Shown: in pieces, positions 6,506-15,000 of the stretch
Numbering within the stretch: the first letter of the stretch is position 1
Layout: each line of letters opens with the position of its first letter
Assembly: GCA_029932755.1 (NCBI GenBank)
Contig: JAOZPK010000025.1
Location: 3,649-21,660, forward strand
Source: Candidatus Cloacimonadota bacterium
Lineage (GTDB): Bacteria; Cloacimonadota; Cloacimonadia; Cloacimonadales; TCS61
Direction: 5' to 3'
DNA length: 18,012 nt
Made by a program: the position numbers and the translations under genes
The notes under the pieces: generated by a model
Seen by the model: only the letters and a program-made list of their open reading frames with translations
What the model was told of the DNA's origin: nothing
The model's database searches: none

Positions 6506-7447
6506 TTAGAGTTCTTTGTCCAGCAATATTCTGCTTTCTTTTCTGTTATCCTGTTTTTCGAAACCGGTAATGTAGAATCCATCAGACAATACAAATTGGA
6601 GCATTGCTTTGTGCTTATTTCGTGTTTTCATTTTAATTGTTTTAAACCCTTTCTCTTTAATCCATCTTTGTTGGGAATACGCTAATTCTGTAGCTACCTT
6701 GTTTTTCCTAAATTTAGGAATTACGCCTCCCATCCAGGAATAGAAATATTCATCAATTTGATAACCGACCTTAAACCCTGCAGGTTTCCCTTTCCAATAT
6801 GCGATAAGAATGAGATGCAATTTATCTTTTAATCTTTTTTCATATTCACGTGTTTTATAAGGATCATCAAATTCAGGAATCTGTTTTGAAATTTCCACAG
6901 CTTGTTTTATTGTTCCCTCAACAATTTCCAAATCTTTTTTCATTAACATATCACTATAAGAATTATTTATCAGATCTTCATCTTTAATTTGGAATAATGA
7001 AAGATATTCTTTGCATTGTTCATAAAGTTTTTCTGCTCCGATATTTCCAGTTTTATCAATAGCTTCAATTTCTATAAAGCTACCCAGTTCATCAACTTCA
7101 TCAATATGGAATTTTATATTATCAATATAATATATTTCTCTTCTTTTATTCACAACAACAAGAGTACCGATCGCTTTTAAAAGCTGCTGTTTTACCAGGT
7201 CTTCTTTTCTGGGATGATAATAAAGGACATCAGAACGTTTAGGACCGGAAATATCTTCTCTATCGTAATGAACAAGGCTATATTCAATATTGCCTTCTCT
7301 CATTTTTAGGCGTCCGTTTTTAACCTTAAAATAAGTATCTTTCTGGTTATCAGTTCCTTTGAAGAATGCTTTTTTTTCTGTGAGTATATTACGGATCGTT
7401 TCGAGATCATTGCATTTTGCTTTTATTTCAATATTCAAAATTGCCAA
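6506..7447 (-). CDS. CYTH domain fused to GNAT N-acetyltransferase
   Basis: This 313-residue two-domain protein is cytoplasmic. Residues 1-168 are a CYTH (CyaB/thiamine triphosphatase-like) domain. EIKAK (7-11) stands for the ExExK signature, followed by DTYFKVKNGRLKMRE (37-51), RREIYYIDN and EIEAI (126-130), the charged strands lining a triphosphate tunnel. Residues about 175-313 are a GNAT acetyltransferase: GGVIPKFRKNKVATEL (240-255) is the acetyl-CoA loop, followed by a helix, KTRNKHKAML and DGFYITGFE. CYTH enzymes act on triphosphate substrates and GNATs acetylate amines; the pairing suggests one substrate or product-sensing, which is inference. The start is TTG at 7447 with AAAGG eight bases upstream, overlapping the stop of the desulfurase gene; the next Met is residue 49, inside the CYTH domain. 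Confidence 0.82.
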   Translation of the reverse strand: MAILNIEIKAKCNDLETIRNILTEKKAFFKGTDNQKDTYFKVKNGRLKMREGNIEYSLVHYDREDISGPKRSDVLYYHPRKEDLVKQQLLKAIGTLVVVNKRREIYYIDNIKFHIDEVDELGSFIEIEAIDKTGNIGAEKLYEQCKEYLSLFQIKDEDLINNSYSDMLMKKDLEIVEGTIKQAVEISKQIPEFDDPYKTREYEKRLKDKLHLILIAYWKGKPAGFKVGYQIDEYFYSWMGGVIPKFRKNKVATELAYSQQRWIKEKGFKTIKMKTRNKHKAMLQFVLSDGFYITGFEKQDNRKESRILLDKEL

Positions 7448-7455
7448 AGTAGCTA

Positions 7456-7460
7456 CCTTT
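7456..7460 (-). promoter_or_regulatory. Ribosome site selecting a UUG start for CYTH-GNAT
   Basis: AAAGG on the minus strand lies eight bases before TTG (7447-7445) and overlaps the TAA of the upstream desulfurase gene. No ATG or GTG in frame could give an intact CYTH domain. Confidence 0.6.
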
Positions 7461-8593
7461 TATCGTATCTGAGTACTATATATTTCAGTTATTTTTTTTA
7501 TAGCTTCATCAATTTCATTTTTGGTTGTCATTTTACCGGTTGAAAAACGGATAGTTCCCATAGCATATTCTACCGGTACATTCATAGCTTCTAAAACGTA
7601 AGAGAGTGAAGTAATATTGGAATGACATGCTGCTCCGGTAGAAGCTGCAACTTCAAGAAACAGAGAAAGTTGGAAATATTCATTCATATTCAAGAAGCTT
7701 ACATTCAAAGTATTAGGTAATCTTTTCTCTGGATGTCCATTTAGTCTTACGTCCGGGATATTATTAACTAATCCATTCCATAATCTATCACGCATTGCCT
7801 TTAGATGTTCATAGTTATCAGAAAGATTCTGCTTAGCAATCTCGCAAGCTTTCCCCAAACCTACGATCTCAAGAACATTTTCTGTACCTGCCCGACGATT
7901 GTTCTCCTGTTTGGCACCAAACATTAATTTTTCAAGTTTTATATCCTGTTTAATAAAAAGTGCACCAATGCCTTTAGGTGCATAAATTTTATGTCCTGCA
8001 ATAGTAAGTAGATCAACATTAAGTTTTGTAACATCTACCGATATTTTCCCTATAGATTGAGCTGCGTCCGTATGCATGCAGATACCATTTTCGTTTGCAA
8101 CTTCTGCAATCTCTGTTATTGACTGGATCGTGCCTACTTCGTTATTAGCGTGCATTATTGAGATCAGAATAGTGTTTTGTGTAATAGCTCTTTGTACAGA
8201 TTTAACTGAGACTAATCCATTTTTATCTACTGGAAGGTAGGTTACTTTAAAATTGTGTTTTTCTAGGTATTTGCAAATTTCAATTATAGTGGGATGTTCA
8301 ATTACAGATGTGATAATATGGTTTCCTTTATGACGATTGGCAAAAGCATATCCTCTTAACGCATAATTATTTGATTCAGTACCGCCACTTGTGAATATTA
8401 TTTCATCCGTTTTGCAATTTATAAGTTCTGCAATTTGTTTTCTGGCTTTGATAACAGCTTTTCTGGAAATAATTCCAAACCAATGAGAACTGGAAGGATT
8501 TCCAAAGTTTTGTTTCAAAAATGGCATCATAGCATCAGCAACTTGAGTGTCTATGGGCGTGGTTGCATTATAATCAAGGTAGATCGGTTCCAA
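7460..8593 (-). CDS. Cysteine desulfurase, NifS/IscS type, PLP-dependent
   Basis: The enzyme removes sulfur from L-cysteine, giving alanine and a protein persulfide for Fe-S cluster or thio-cofactor synthesis. The 377 residues fit NifS/IscS end to end. YLDYNATTP is at 5-13. H100 (in EHPT), D176 and Q179 (in HTDAAQS) contact PLP, and K202 in AGHKIYAPKG is the Schiff-base lysine. RRAGTEN (233-239) and the persulfide C323 in STGAACHSN complete the site. These positions track IscS of E. coli closely. The start is TTG at 8593, with AAGGA seven bases upstream; there is no better in-frame ATG before YLDYNATTP. No scaffold (IscU) or regulator gene is adjacent; it lies between an HD-GYP and the CYTH-GNAT gene. 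It could supply the Fe-S-rich Nuo-type operon upstream, which is only contextual. Confidence 0.92.
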   Translation of the reverse strand: MEPIYLDYNATTPIDTQVADAMMPFLKQNFGNPSSSHWFGIISRKAVIKARKQIAELINCKTDEIIFTSGGTESNNYALRGYAFANRHKGNHIITSVIEHPTIIEICKYLEKHNFKVTYLPVDKNGLVSVKSVQRAITQNTILISIMHANNEVGTIQSITEIAEVANENGICMHTDAAQSIGKISVDVTKLNVDLLTIAGHKIYAPKGIGALFIKQDIKLEKLMFGAKQENNRRAGTENVLEIVGLGKACEIAKQNLSDNYEHLKAMRDRLWNGLVNNIPDVRLNGHPEKRLPNTLNVSFLNMNEYFQLSLFLEVAASTGAACHSNITSLSYVLEAMNVPVEYAMGTIRFSTGKMTTKNEIDEAIKKITEIYSTQIR

Positions 8594-8600
8594 TTATTTT

Positions 8601-8605
8601 TCCTT
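8601..8605 (-). promoter_or_regulatory. Ribosome site selecting a UUG start for the desulfurase
   Basis: AAGGA on the minus strand lies seven bases before TTG (8593-8591). The protein then begins directly with the conserved IYLDYNATTP, so no other start is needed. Confidence 0.65.
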
Positions 8606-8628
8606 AAATATTTTTTTTAAATACTTTT

Positions 8629-9231
8629 TCAACTAACTGTTCTCTCAGCATTTCGCATTTGAATATCTTTGATTTTAAAATTTTTAATTCTAAAGAGATC
8701 TAAACATACATCACGAATAACTGTATCATATTTGCCATCAGGATCATCTTCAATTTCTTTTAAAGCGTCTTCAATTGCACCTGCAGGTCTGTAAGGCCTA
8801 TTAGCAGATATTGCCTCAACAACATCAGCAATACGCAATATTCTGGCTTCAATACAGATATCGTTTCCCATAAGTCCACGTGGATATCCTTTTCCATCTA
8901 AAGTTTCATGATGTTGGTAAACTATTTCAGCGATCTTATCCGGGAAGTTTATTTTTCTTAATATCTGATAACCAGCTTTAGAATGGATTTTTATAAGATT
9001 AAATTCGCATTCAGCCAATTTGCCGGGTTTGCATAATATTTCAGCAGGAAGATTGATCTTACCAATGTCATGCAAAATTGCAGCAATTCTCATAACATCT
9101 AATTGTTCCTTCTCAAACCCCATCTCTCTTGCAATAGCAAGTGAAATAGTTGCAACTCTTTTTTGATGTCCAGCCGTATATGGATCCCAAATTTCTATTG
9201 CAGCAATGAGTGCATTCACGATCTTTTCCAT
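8629..9231 (-). CDS. Stand-alone HD-GYP phosphodiesterase
   Basis: HD-GYP proteins hydrolyse cyclic di-GMP. These 200 residues are almost only the catalytic domain. H22 (TAGHQKR), HD 54-55 (ILHDIGK), H83 (HSKAGY), HHE 107-109, and the GYP signature in LDGKGYPRGL (111-120) keep the usual metal and substrate residues. The second HP motif is HS here, and the late segment ends ADVVEAISANRPYR, close to consensus. There is no receiver, PAS or membrane part, so input must come from a partner or transcription. The neighbour upstream (9303-11894) ends in a very similar HD-GYP domain, with long stretches of identity such as DPYTAGHQ and RIAAILHDIGKI. Duplication followed by loss of the sensor is likely. 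GGAG lies four bases before the ATG. Confidence 0.9.
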   Translation of the reverse strand: MEKIVNALIAAIEIWDPYTAGHQKRVATISLAIAREMGFEKEQLDVMRIAAILHDIGKINLPAEILCKPGKLAECEFNLIKIHSKAGYQILRKINFPDKIAEIVYQHHETLDGKGYPRGLMGNDICIEARILRIADVVEAISANRPYRPAGAIEDALKEIEDDPDGKYDTVIRDVCLDLFRIKNFKIKDIQMRNAERTVS

Positions 9232-9302
9232 AATGCTCCATCTAATCTTAGGTATCTATGTAACTCAAATTTAATTAATAAACTGGGTCAACAAAAAAGA
9301 AT

Positions 9303-11894
9303 TTATCTTGGAGCAGTTCTAATTTTGATCTCTTCGAATTGGAATCCCTTTTCATTGAAAATGTATAAACAAACATCCACTACTTCCGGATCATATAGTA
9401 TTCCTGCATTCACTTTTATCTCTTCAAGTGCATCATCAATACCTTGTGAAGATCTGTAAGGGCGTTGGGAGATCATAGCATCAACAACATCAGCAACATT
9501 CACGATCCTGGCCTCAAGCATTATTTCATTCCCAATAAGACCTTGTGGATAGCCTGAACCATCAAGTCTTTCATGATGTTGATATACAATTTTTGCAATT
9601 GGCATTTGAAAATCAATGGTTTTTAAAATATCATAACCTGCTAAAGGATGATTCTTGATCACGCTAAATTCAGTTTCTGTGAGAGAGGATGGTTTAGAAA
9701 GAATTTCATTTGGAATATAGATTTTACCAATATCGTGAAGAATAGCAGCTATTCGTATTGCATCGAGTTGCAATTTATTCAAGTTCATTTCATTGGCAAT
9801 TTCACAGCTCAATTTTGCAACTCTAAGCTGATGACCTGCGGTATAAGGATCACGAATTTCAACTGCTGAAATAAATGCATTTATAGTTTCCTCAATAGCC
9901 TTTTTCAACTTGATGAAACTATCATTAAGTTGAATCTCAATTCTTTTTCTTTCTGTAACTTCAACTTGAAGTTCGTGATTAATTTCTGCTAATTCTCTGG
10001 TTCTGTCATGCACTCGTTTTTCTAATCCAAAATAAGCTTTTTCTAATTCAGTGTCGATCTCTTTTTTCTCAAAATAGATACCAAGTATTTCAGTAGAAAT
10101 CTTAAGGAGTGAAAGCTCTTCTTCTTTCCACTCTTCGGCTTTTGTCACATTATCAAATCCCATAAAACCTATCAAATTACCAGTAGATATCAATGGCAGT
10201 ACTAATAAAGATTTAATATTTTGTTCTTCTAGTACTTTCTTTTCTTTTTGTGCTTCAATTGGCATTTTAGAAACATTAGCAATATGAATCACTTCATCAT
10301 TCTCTAATTTGTTCATCCACCACGGTAATGTATCGACGGGAATATCTTGAAGATTACTTATTTCCGGTTGCACATTTTTATCACACCATTCATGGGTGTT
10401 ATCAAGTGTGTCTTTATTTTGATCTAGTAAAAACAAGTGGGAACGACTTGCGCCGCACATTTCACCAATCTCTTTCAGTGTATCATTAATAGCAGTATCG
10501 AAATCCGAGACATTGATAAATCTAGATGATATTTTTGTAATCACCTTTTCTATGCGCAATCTCTTAATTAATCTCTTCTCTGCTGTCATTCGATCAAGAA
10601 TCTCATTTTGTAGTATTTTATTATTATTTTGTTTATTTCTATAACGTTTATGAATTATTAATGAAAAACCTGTAACCATGAGAAGACTACCGAAAAGTAA
10701 CAATAAATAGAGTTTTCTCTTTTCAGCCTGCAGTTCCATTATCTGATTATTCTTTTCTAATTGGACGATGTCATGTTCTCTTTCGCCCATCTCAAACTTT
10801 GCTTGCATATTTGTGATCTTATTAGTCATTTCCTCACTAAAAATTTCATCTTTAATTTTTGAATGAAGTCTAAAATAACGAAGCGATTCTTCACTGTTTT
10901 CATTTGCTTTATAGAGATCTGATAATGCAAGATATCCGTTCATGATAAGTTGTTGTGCACCAATATCTGATGCGAATTTAAGACCTTGGCTAATGTTTGC
11001 ATATGCATCTGGCATATTATTCATTAATATTTGCAATTTGCCGATATTAGTAAATGTATCAGAAATTCCGTATTGATTTCCGGTTTCCAAGATCAAGTCG
11101 AGAGATCTTTGAAAATAGATTAATGCTTTATCATATTCTTGTAATTTTTCGTGAACAATTCCCAAGTTATTTAAAACTGATGAAATCCCTTTAATATTTC
11201 CAAGTTCTTGCTCGATTTCCAAACACTGATTATAATATTTCAATGATTCTGAAAAATTTCCACGATTAGAAAAAGTGATTCCAATATTATTTAAAGCAGT
11301 GGAAATTGCTTTCTTATTCCCACTATCTTTTTCAATTTCAAGTGCTCGTTGGAAATATTCAAGTGCCTTATCGTAATTATCCAATGAGTGGTAAAGATTT
11401 CCTAAGTTGTTAAGTCCCAAAGAAATACCATGTTGATCATTGATCTCATTACTAAGCTTCAATGAGATGAGAAAGAAATCTAGTGCCTTATTGTAATTTC
11501 CAAGTTTTTCATGATCCAGTCCAATAAAGTTATTAGCTTTCAGCATTCCAGTTCTATCTGTCAGTTGTTGATATACCTCGAGAGCTTCTGTATGAAACTC
11601 AACAGCTTTTTTAAAGTTGCTGAGATAGTAATATGCAGAGCCTAGATTTATAAGAGATTCAGCGATATCTTTTCTAATACCGGATTCCTGAGAAATTTGA
11701 AGAGCTGAATGGGCATAGTCAATACTTTTACGTGCTGATATTTCTTGATATGCTTGTGATAGTTCATTTAAAATTACAACCTTTTCATTTTGATCGATTA
11801 TTTTCAAATATACTTCTAAACTATCAATTCGCGTACTTGCTGATAAAAAATTTATCGTACAAGCAATAGCCATGATTACCAAAAAATAACGCAT
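9303..11894 (-). CDS. TPR-transmembrane-GAF-HD-GYP sensory phosphodiesterase
   Basis: An 863-residue inner membrane sensor. Residues 1-20 are a signal peptide. Six TPR repeats with an exact 40-residue period begin near 81, 121, 161, 201, 241 and 281, marked by LNNLGN-type motifs and YDKALEYF; with an exported N-terminus they should lie in the periplasm. A helical stalk leads to one membrane helix (395-414). A cytoplasmic GAF domain (about 447-608) has the EWC...PWW...GFMGFD pattern. A coiled coil (610-670) joins the C-terminal HD-GYP (670-863), with H688, HD 720-721, HHE 773-775 and GYP 781-783 intact, so c-di-GMP hydrolysis is expected. The signal sensed is unknown. AAAGG precedes the ATG by about eight bases. 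It is the first gene of a six-gene co-directional run. Confidence 0.9.
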   Translation of the reverse strand: MRYFLVIMAIACTINFLSASTRIDSLEVYLKIIDQNEKVVILNELSQAYQEISARKSIDYAHSALQISQESGIRKDIAESLINLGSAYYYLSNFKKAVEFHTEALEVYQQLTDRTGMLKANNFIGLDHEKLGNYNKALDFFLISLKLSNEINDQHGISLGLNNLGNLYHSLDNYDKALEYFQRALEIEKDSGNKKAISTALNNIGITFSNRGNFSESLKYYNQCLEIEQELGNIKGISSVLNNLGIVHEKLQEYDKALIYFQRSLDLILETGNQYGISDTFTNIGKLQILMNNMPDAYANISQGLKFASDIGAQQLIMNGYLALSDLYKANENSEESLRYFRLHSKIKDEIFSEEMTNKITNMQAKFEMGEREHDIVQLEKNNQIMELQAEKRKLYLLLLFGSLLMVTGFSLIIHKRYRNKQNNNKILQNEILDRMTAEKRLIKRLRIEKVITKISSRFINVSDFDTAINDTLKEIGEMCGASRSHLFLLDQNKDTLDNTHEWCDKNVQPEISNLQDIPVDTLPWWMNKLENDEVIHIANVSKMPIEAQKEKKVLEEQNIKSLLVLPLISTGNLIGFMGFDNVTKAEEWKEEELSLLKISTEILGIYFEKKEIDTELEKAYFGLEKRVHDRTRELAEINHELQVEVTERKRIEIQLNDSFIKLKKAIEETINAFISAVEIRDPYTAGHQLRVAKLSCEIANEMNLNKLQLDAIRIAAILHDIGKIYIPNEILSKPSSLTETEFSVIKNHPLAGYDILKTIDFQMPIAKIVYQHHERLDGSGYPQGLIGNEIMLEARIVNVADVVDAMISQRPYRSSQGIDDALEEIKVNAGILYDPEVVDVCLYIFNEKGFQFEEIKIRTAPR

Positions 11895-11980
11895 ATAATA
11901 CCTTTATAAATTAATTTGTTGTTAAATAAATATAATAATCAAATTATGCAAGTAATTTATTTTACGGTATGTGTTAAAGC

Positions 11981-12007
11981 AAAAAAAAAGGGTGGATAAC
12001 TCCACCC
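11981..12007 (-). terminator. Intrinsic terminator of the nuoE-nuoF-nuoG-like operon
   Basis: On the minus strand GGGTGGA (12007-12001) and TCCACCC (11996-11990) pair perfectly over 7 bp around GTTA and run into nine T (11989-11981). It lies 18 bases after the stop at 12026 and 87 bases before the next gene's ATG, so it separates the two transcription units. Confidence 0.92.
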
Positions 12008-12025
12008 CCGGTTTTTTGAGTAAAA

Positions 12026-15000
12026 TTATTTAGCCATTTTTTTAAGTTTGGTTATTCGCTTTTTTTGGATACTAGCCTGTTTAGGCGCATCGAATTGCAT
12101 ATGCTCAACAGTGTATAGGAAATCAAGAAGTTCTTGATTAGATAAATTTCTTATTTTTTCTTTCTTTGCTAAGAACATTTGAGCTTTTTTATTCCAGAAT
12201 GAAATCTTAGCTTCTTGTACAGTTAGTAATCCGGCTTTTTTAAATATCTTAAGGAGCTTGTTATGGATAGTTGAATTTTTTGGATTTTTAAATTTGGAAG
12301 TTCTACCATCATCAGCAATTGAAGTTGATTCAAGTTCCAGATATGATGCTTTGGGTAAGAGCAAATGAGAAGAATCTGCGTCATCGATATGTGTATTAAC
12401 AGATACGATGAAGTTACTATTTTTTATGCGTTTCTTCTGCTCTTCACAAGGCAATTCACCATAGAAAAGCACAAAATTGTAGTTAGCCGGCTCACCTGCA
12501 TTGATTCCCAGTTTCTGAAATCCGCGGAAATTATTGAATTTAGAAGTTGGAAGTATCCCTGATCCTTCTTCAAAATTACAAACTAGAGATGATATAGCCC
12601 AAATATTCCAAATGGATTCTTCTGAAATAAGGTCACGATTATACATAAATACTGTTTTTTCGGGAAGGTCAAGCTTCAATGGATCAACATTATGTTCAAT
12701 ATCATCGATATCATCCATCTCTTCCTTAACTAATTCAATATTATATTGTAGAATTTTTTCCAGTGTTTTTACAATCGGATCATCATTGTGTAATTCATCA
12801 GCAAAATTGTTGAAGTCGCTAATTTCTTTTGTTATCAATATCAATTTTGCACCATTTCTCTGTAATCTGCGAGCAATGGTTTTATAAACCTTACTAACCT
12901 TACCGATTAAAACGATACATTCAGCATGTTCAAGATCATCATATGTTTTTGTATAAAGATTTGTATCTGTAAGCCTATCAACAAAACTTTTATATATAGA
13001 GAGAGAAGATATTTGTGAACCTATCTTTTTTGCTATATGCTGTATTAAGAGTGCTTCTTCAATTGATGAAGTTGGAGAAATATAGACCATTTTAGATTTA
13101 GCCTTCTGCAATTTTTCTTGGATCATCTTTGCGGCTGTATCTATATCTTTTATTGGAAGCCAATGATCATTTTCTCTTTCGAATGAATGCGTGATTCTGT
13201 CTTCATCTTCAAATATCTGCCAGCCAAATTTACCATCAAAGCACAAGTCTCTCTGATTAAAAGTATCTCCTTCAGCAGGCTTAACAATTGTAACTCGGTT
13301 ATCTTGAACGCTTACTTCTATATTACATCCAGTTCCACAAAGTCCGCAATTCTGGGTTGTTGTCTCACTAATATGCGGATTAAGCTTTGCGTTTACATTT
13401 TTCGGAAGTAAAGCTCCAACTGGGCAAACATCAATACACTTACCACAGATCTCGCAATTTGTTTTAGAAAGGCTTCCTCCAAATTCAGGTGCTACATAAG
13501 TTGTAAATCCGCGGAATATGTAACCCAAAACTCCAGGTCCTTGAACTTCAGCACAAATTCTTACACATCTGCCACAATTGATGCATTTGTTTGCATCACG
13601 CCGGATAAACGGATGGCTATCATCTATTGGATGTTTGTTCTTATCACCGACAAACATATCAGCATCAATTTTATATTCAGTGGCATATTTACGAAGATCA
13701 CAAGATTCGTTTACATTACAACCGCATTCCAGACAACGATCAGCTTCGGCGCGTGCATCTTCTTCTTCAAAACCGGTTTCAACTTCTTTGAAGTTAGAAG
13801 CTCTAACTTTTGGATCTAATTCTGGCATCTTGAAACGTGGGATTTCTTCATATTGTTCAAATTCTTTTGGATTAACATCTACTAATCTCTTTTCCTTTTT
13901 GGAATTGAAAAGTTTTATTGGATCCATCATAGGTTGATTATTCAGAAATCTATCAATTGCCTCTGCAGCTTTTCTACCATCTGCGATAGCTTCAATTGCC
14001 GTTGCTGGTCCTCTACGGAAATCACCACCAGCAAATATCTTAGCAAGACCAGTAAATTGTGTTTCTTCGTCAGATAAAACAGTATCCCATTTTGTTAATG
14101 GTAACTTCTTACCTTTAATCTGATTTGCTTTTTTAGTAACAAATGCAACTTCTGGTTTTTGAGAAATTGCTGCAATCACAGTTCCATACTCTTCTTTAAA
14201 AAATTCACCTGTTGGTTCCGGTCTTCTCCTTCCACTATTATCTGGTTCACCAAGTTTCATTTTTTCCATTTTAATAGTTTTGAGTTTTCCCTTTTTCCCA
14301 AGATTTTCCACTGGATTAGTAAGAAAATGGAATTTAATTCCTTCTTCTTCAGCAGCATCTACTTCATAAGCTTCAGCTGGCATTTCTTGTCTTGTTCGAC
14401 GATAAACAAGAGTTACATTTGCACCCATTCTAGTAGCAGTTCGAGCACAATCGATAGCAGTATTACCACCACCTATCACAGCTACTTTCTTTTCAAGTTT
14501 TATTTTCTTTCCCAACATCAGATCTCTTAAAAAATCTACACCGAGAAAACATCCTTCCAAGTTATTTCCTTTCACTCTCATTGGAACTGCTTTCTGAGCA
14601 CCGATAGCAAGGTAAACAGCATCATATTTTGTATTCAAATCAGAAAGAGTTATATCTTTTCCTAATTGAGTTTTGTATTGGATATTCATACCATTCTTGC
14701 ACATGAGTTTAATTTCTTTATCTAAAATTTTCTTGGGAAGTCTATACTCAGGGATACCGTATCTTAGCCAGCCACCAGCTTTTGGTGCTGATTCAAAAAC
14801 AGTAACATTATATCCTTGATTAGAAAGATAATATCCACAAGTAAGTCCTGAAGGTCCTGCTCCAACAATTGCAATATTTTTTCCATTACTTGGAGCTTTT
14901 TTTGGGACATAAGGAGTTTTATTTAATATATCAAAATCAGCTACATATCTTTTTAGCTGACGTATGGCAATAGGTTCTTCGACAATTGATCTTCGACATT

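Noticed and set aside
13541..14530. Plus-strand open frames of 92-123 codons at 13541-13937 and 14159-14530
   Set aside because: They are antisense to the chimeric subunit, rich in Ser/Phe/Ile as expected from the reverse of Lys/Glu-rich sequence, and have no initiation signals.
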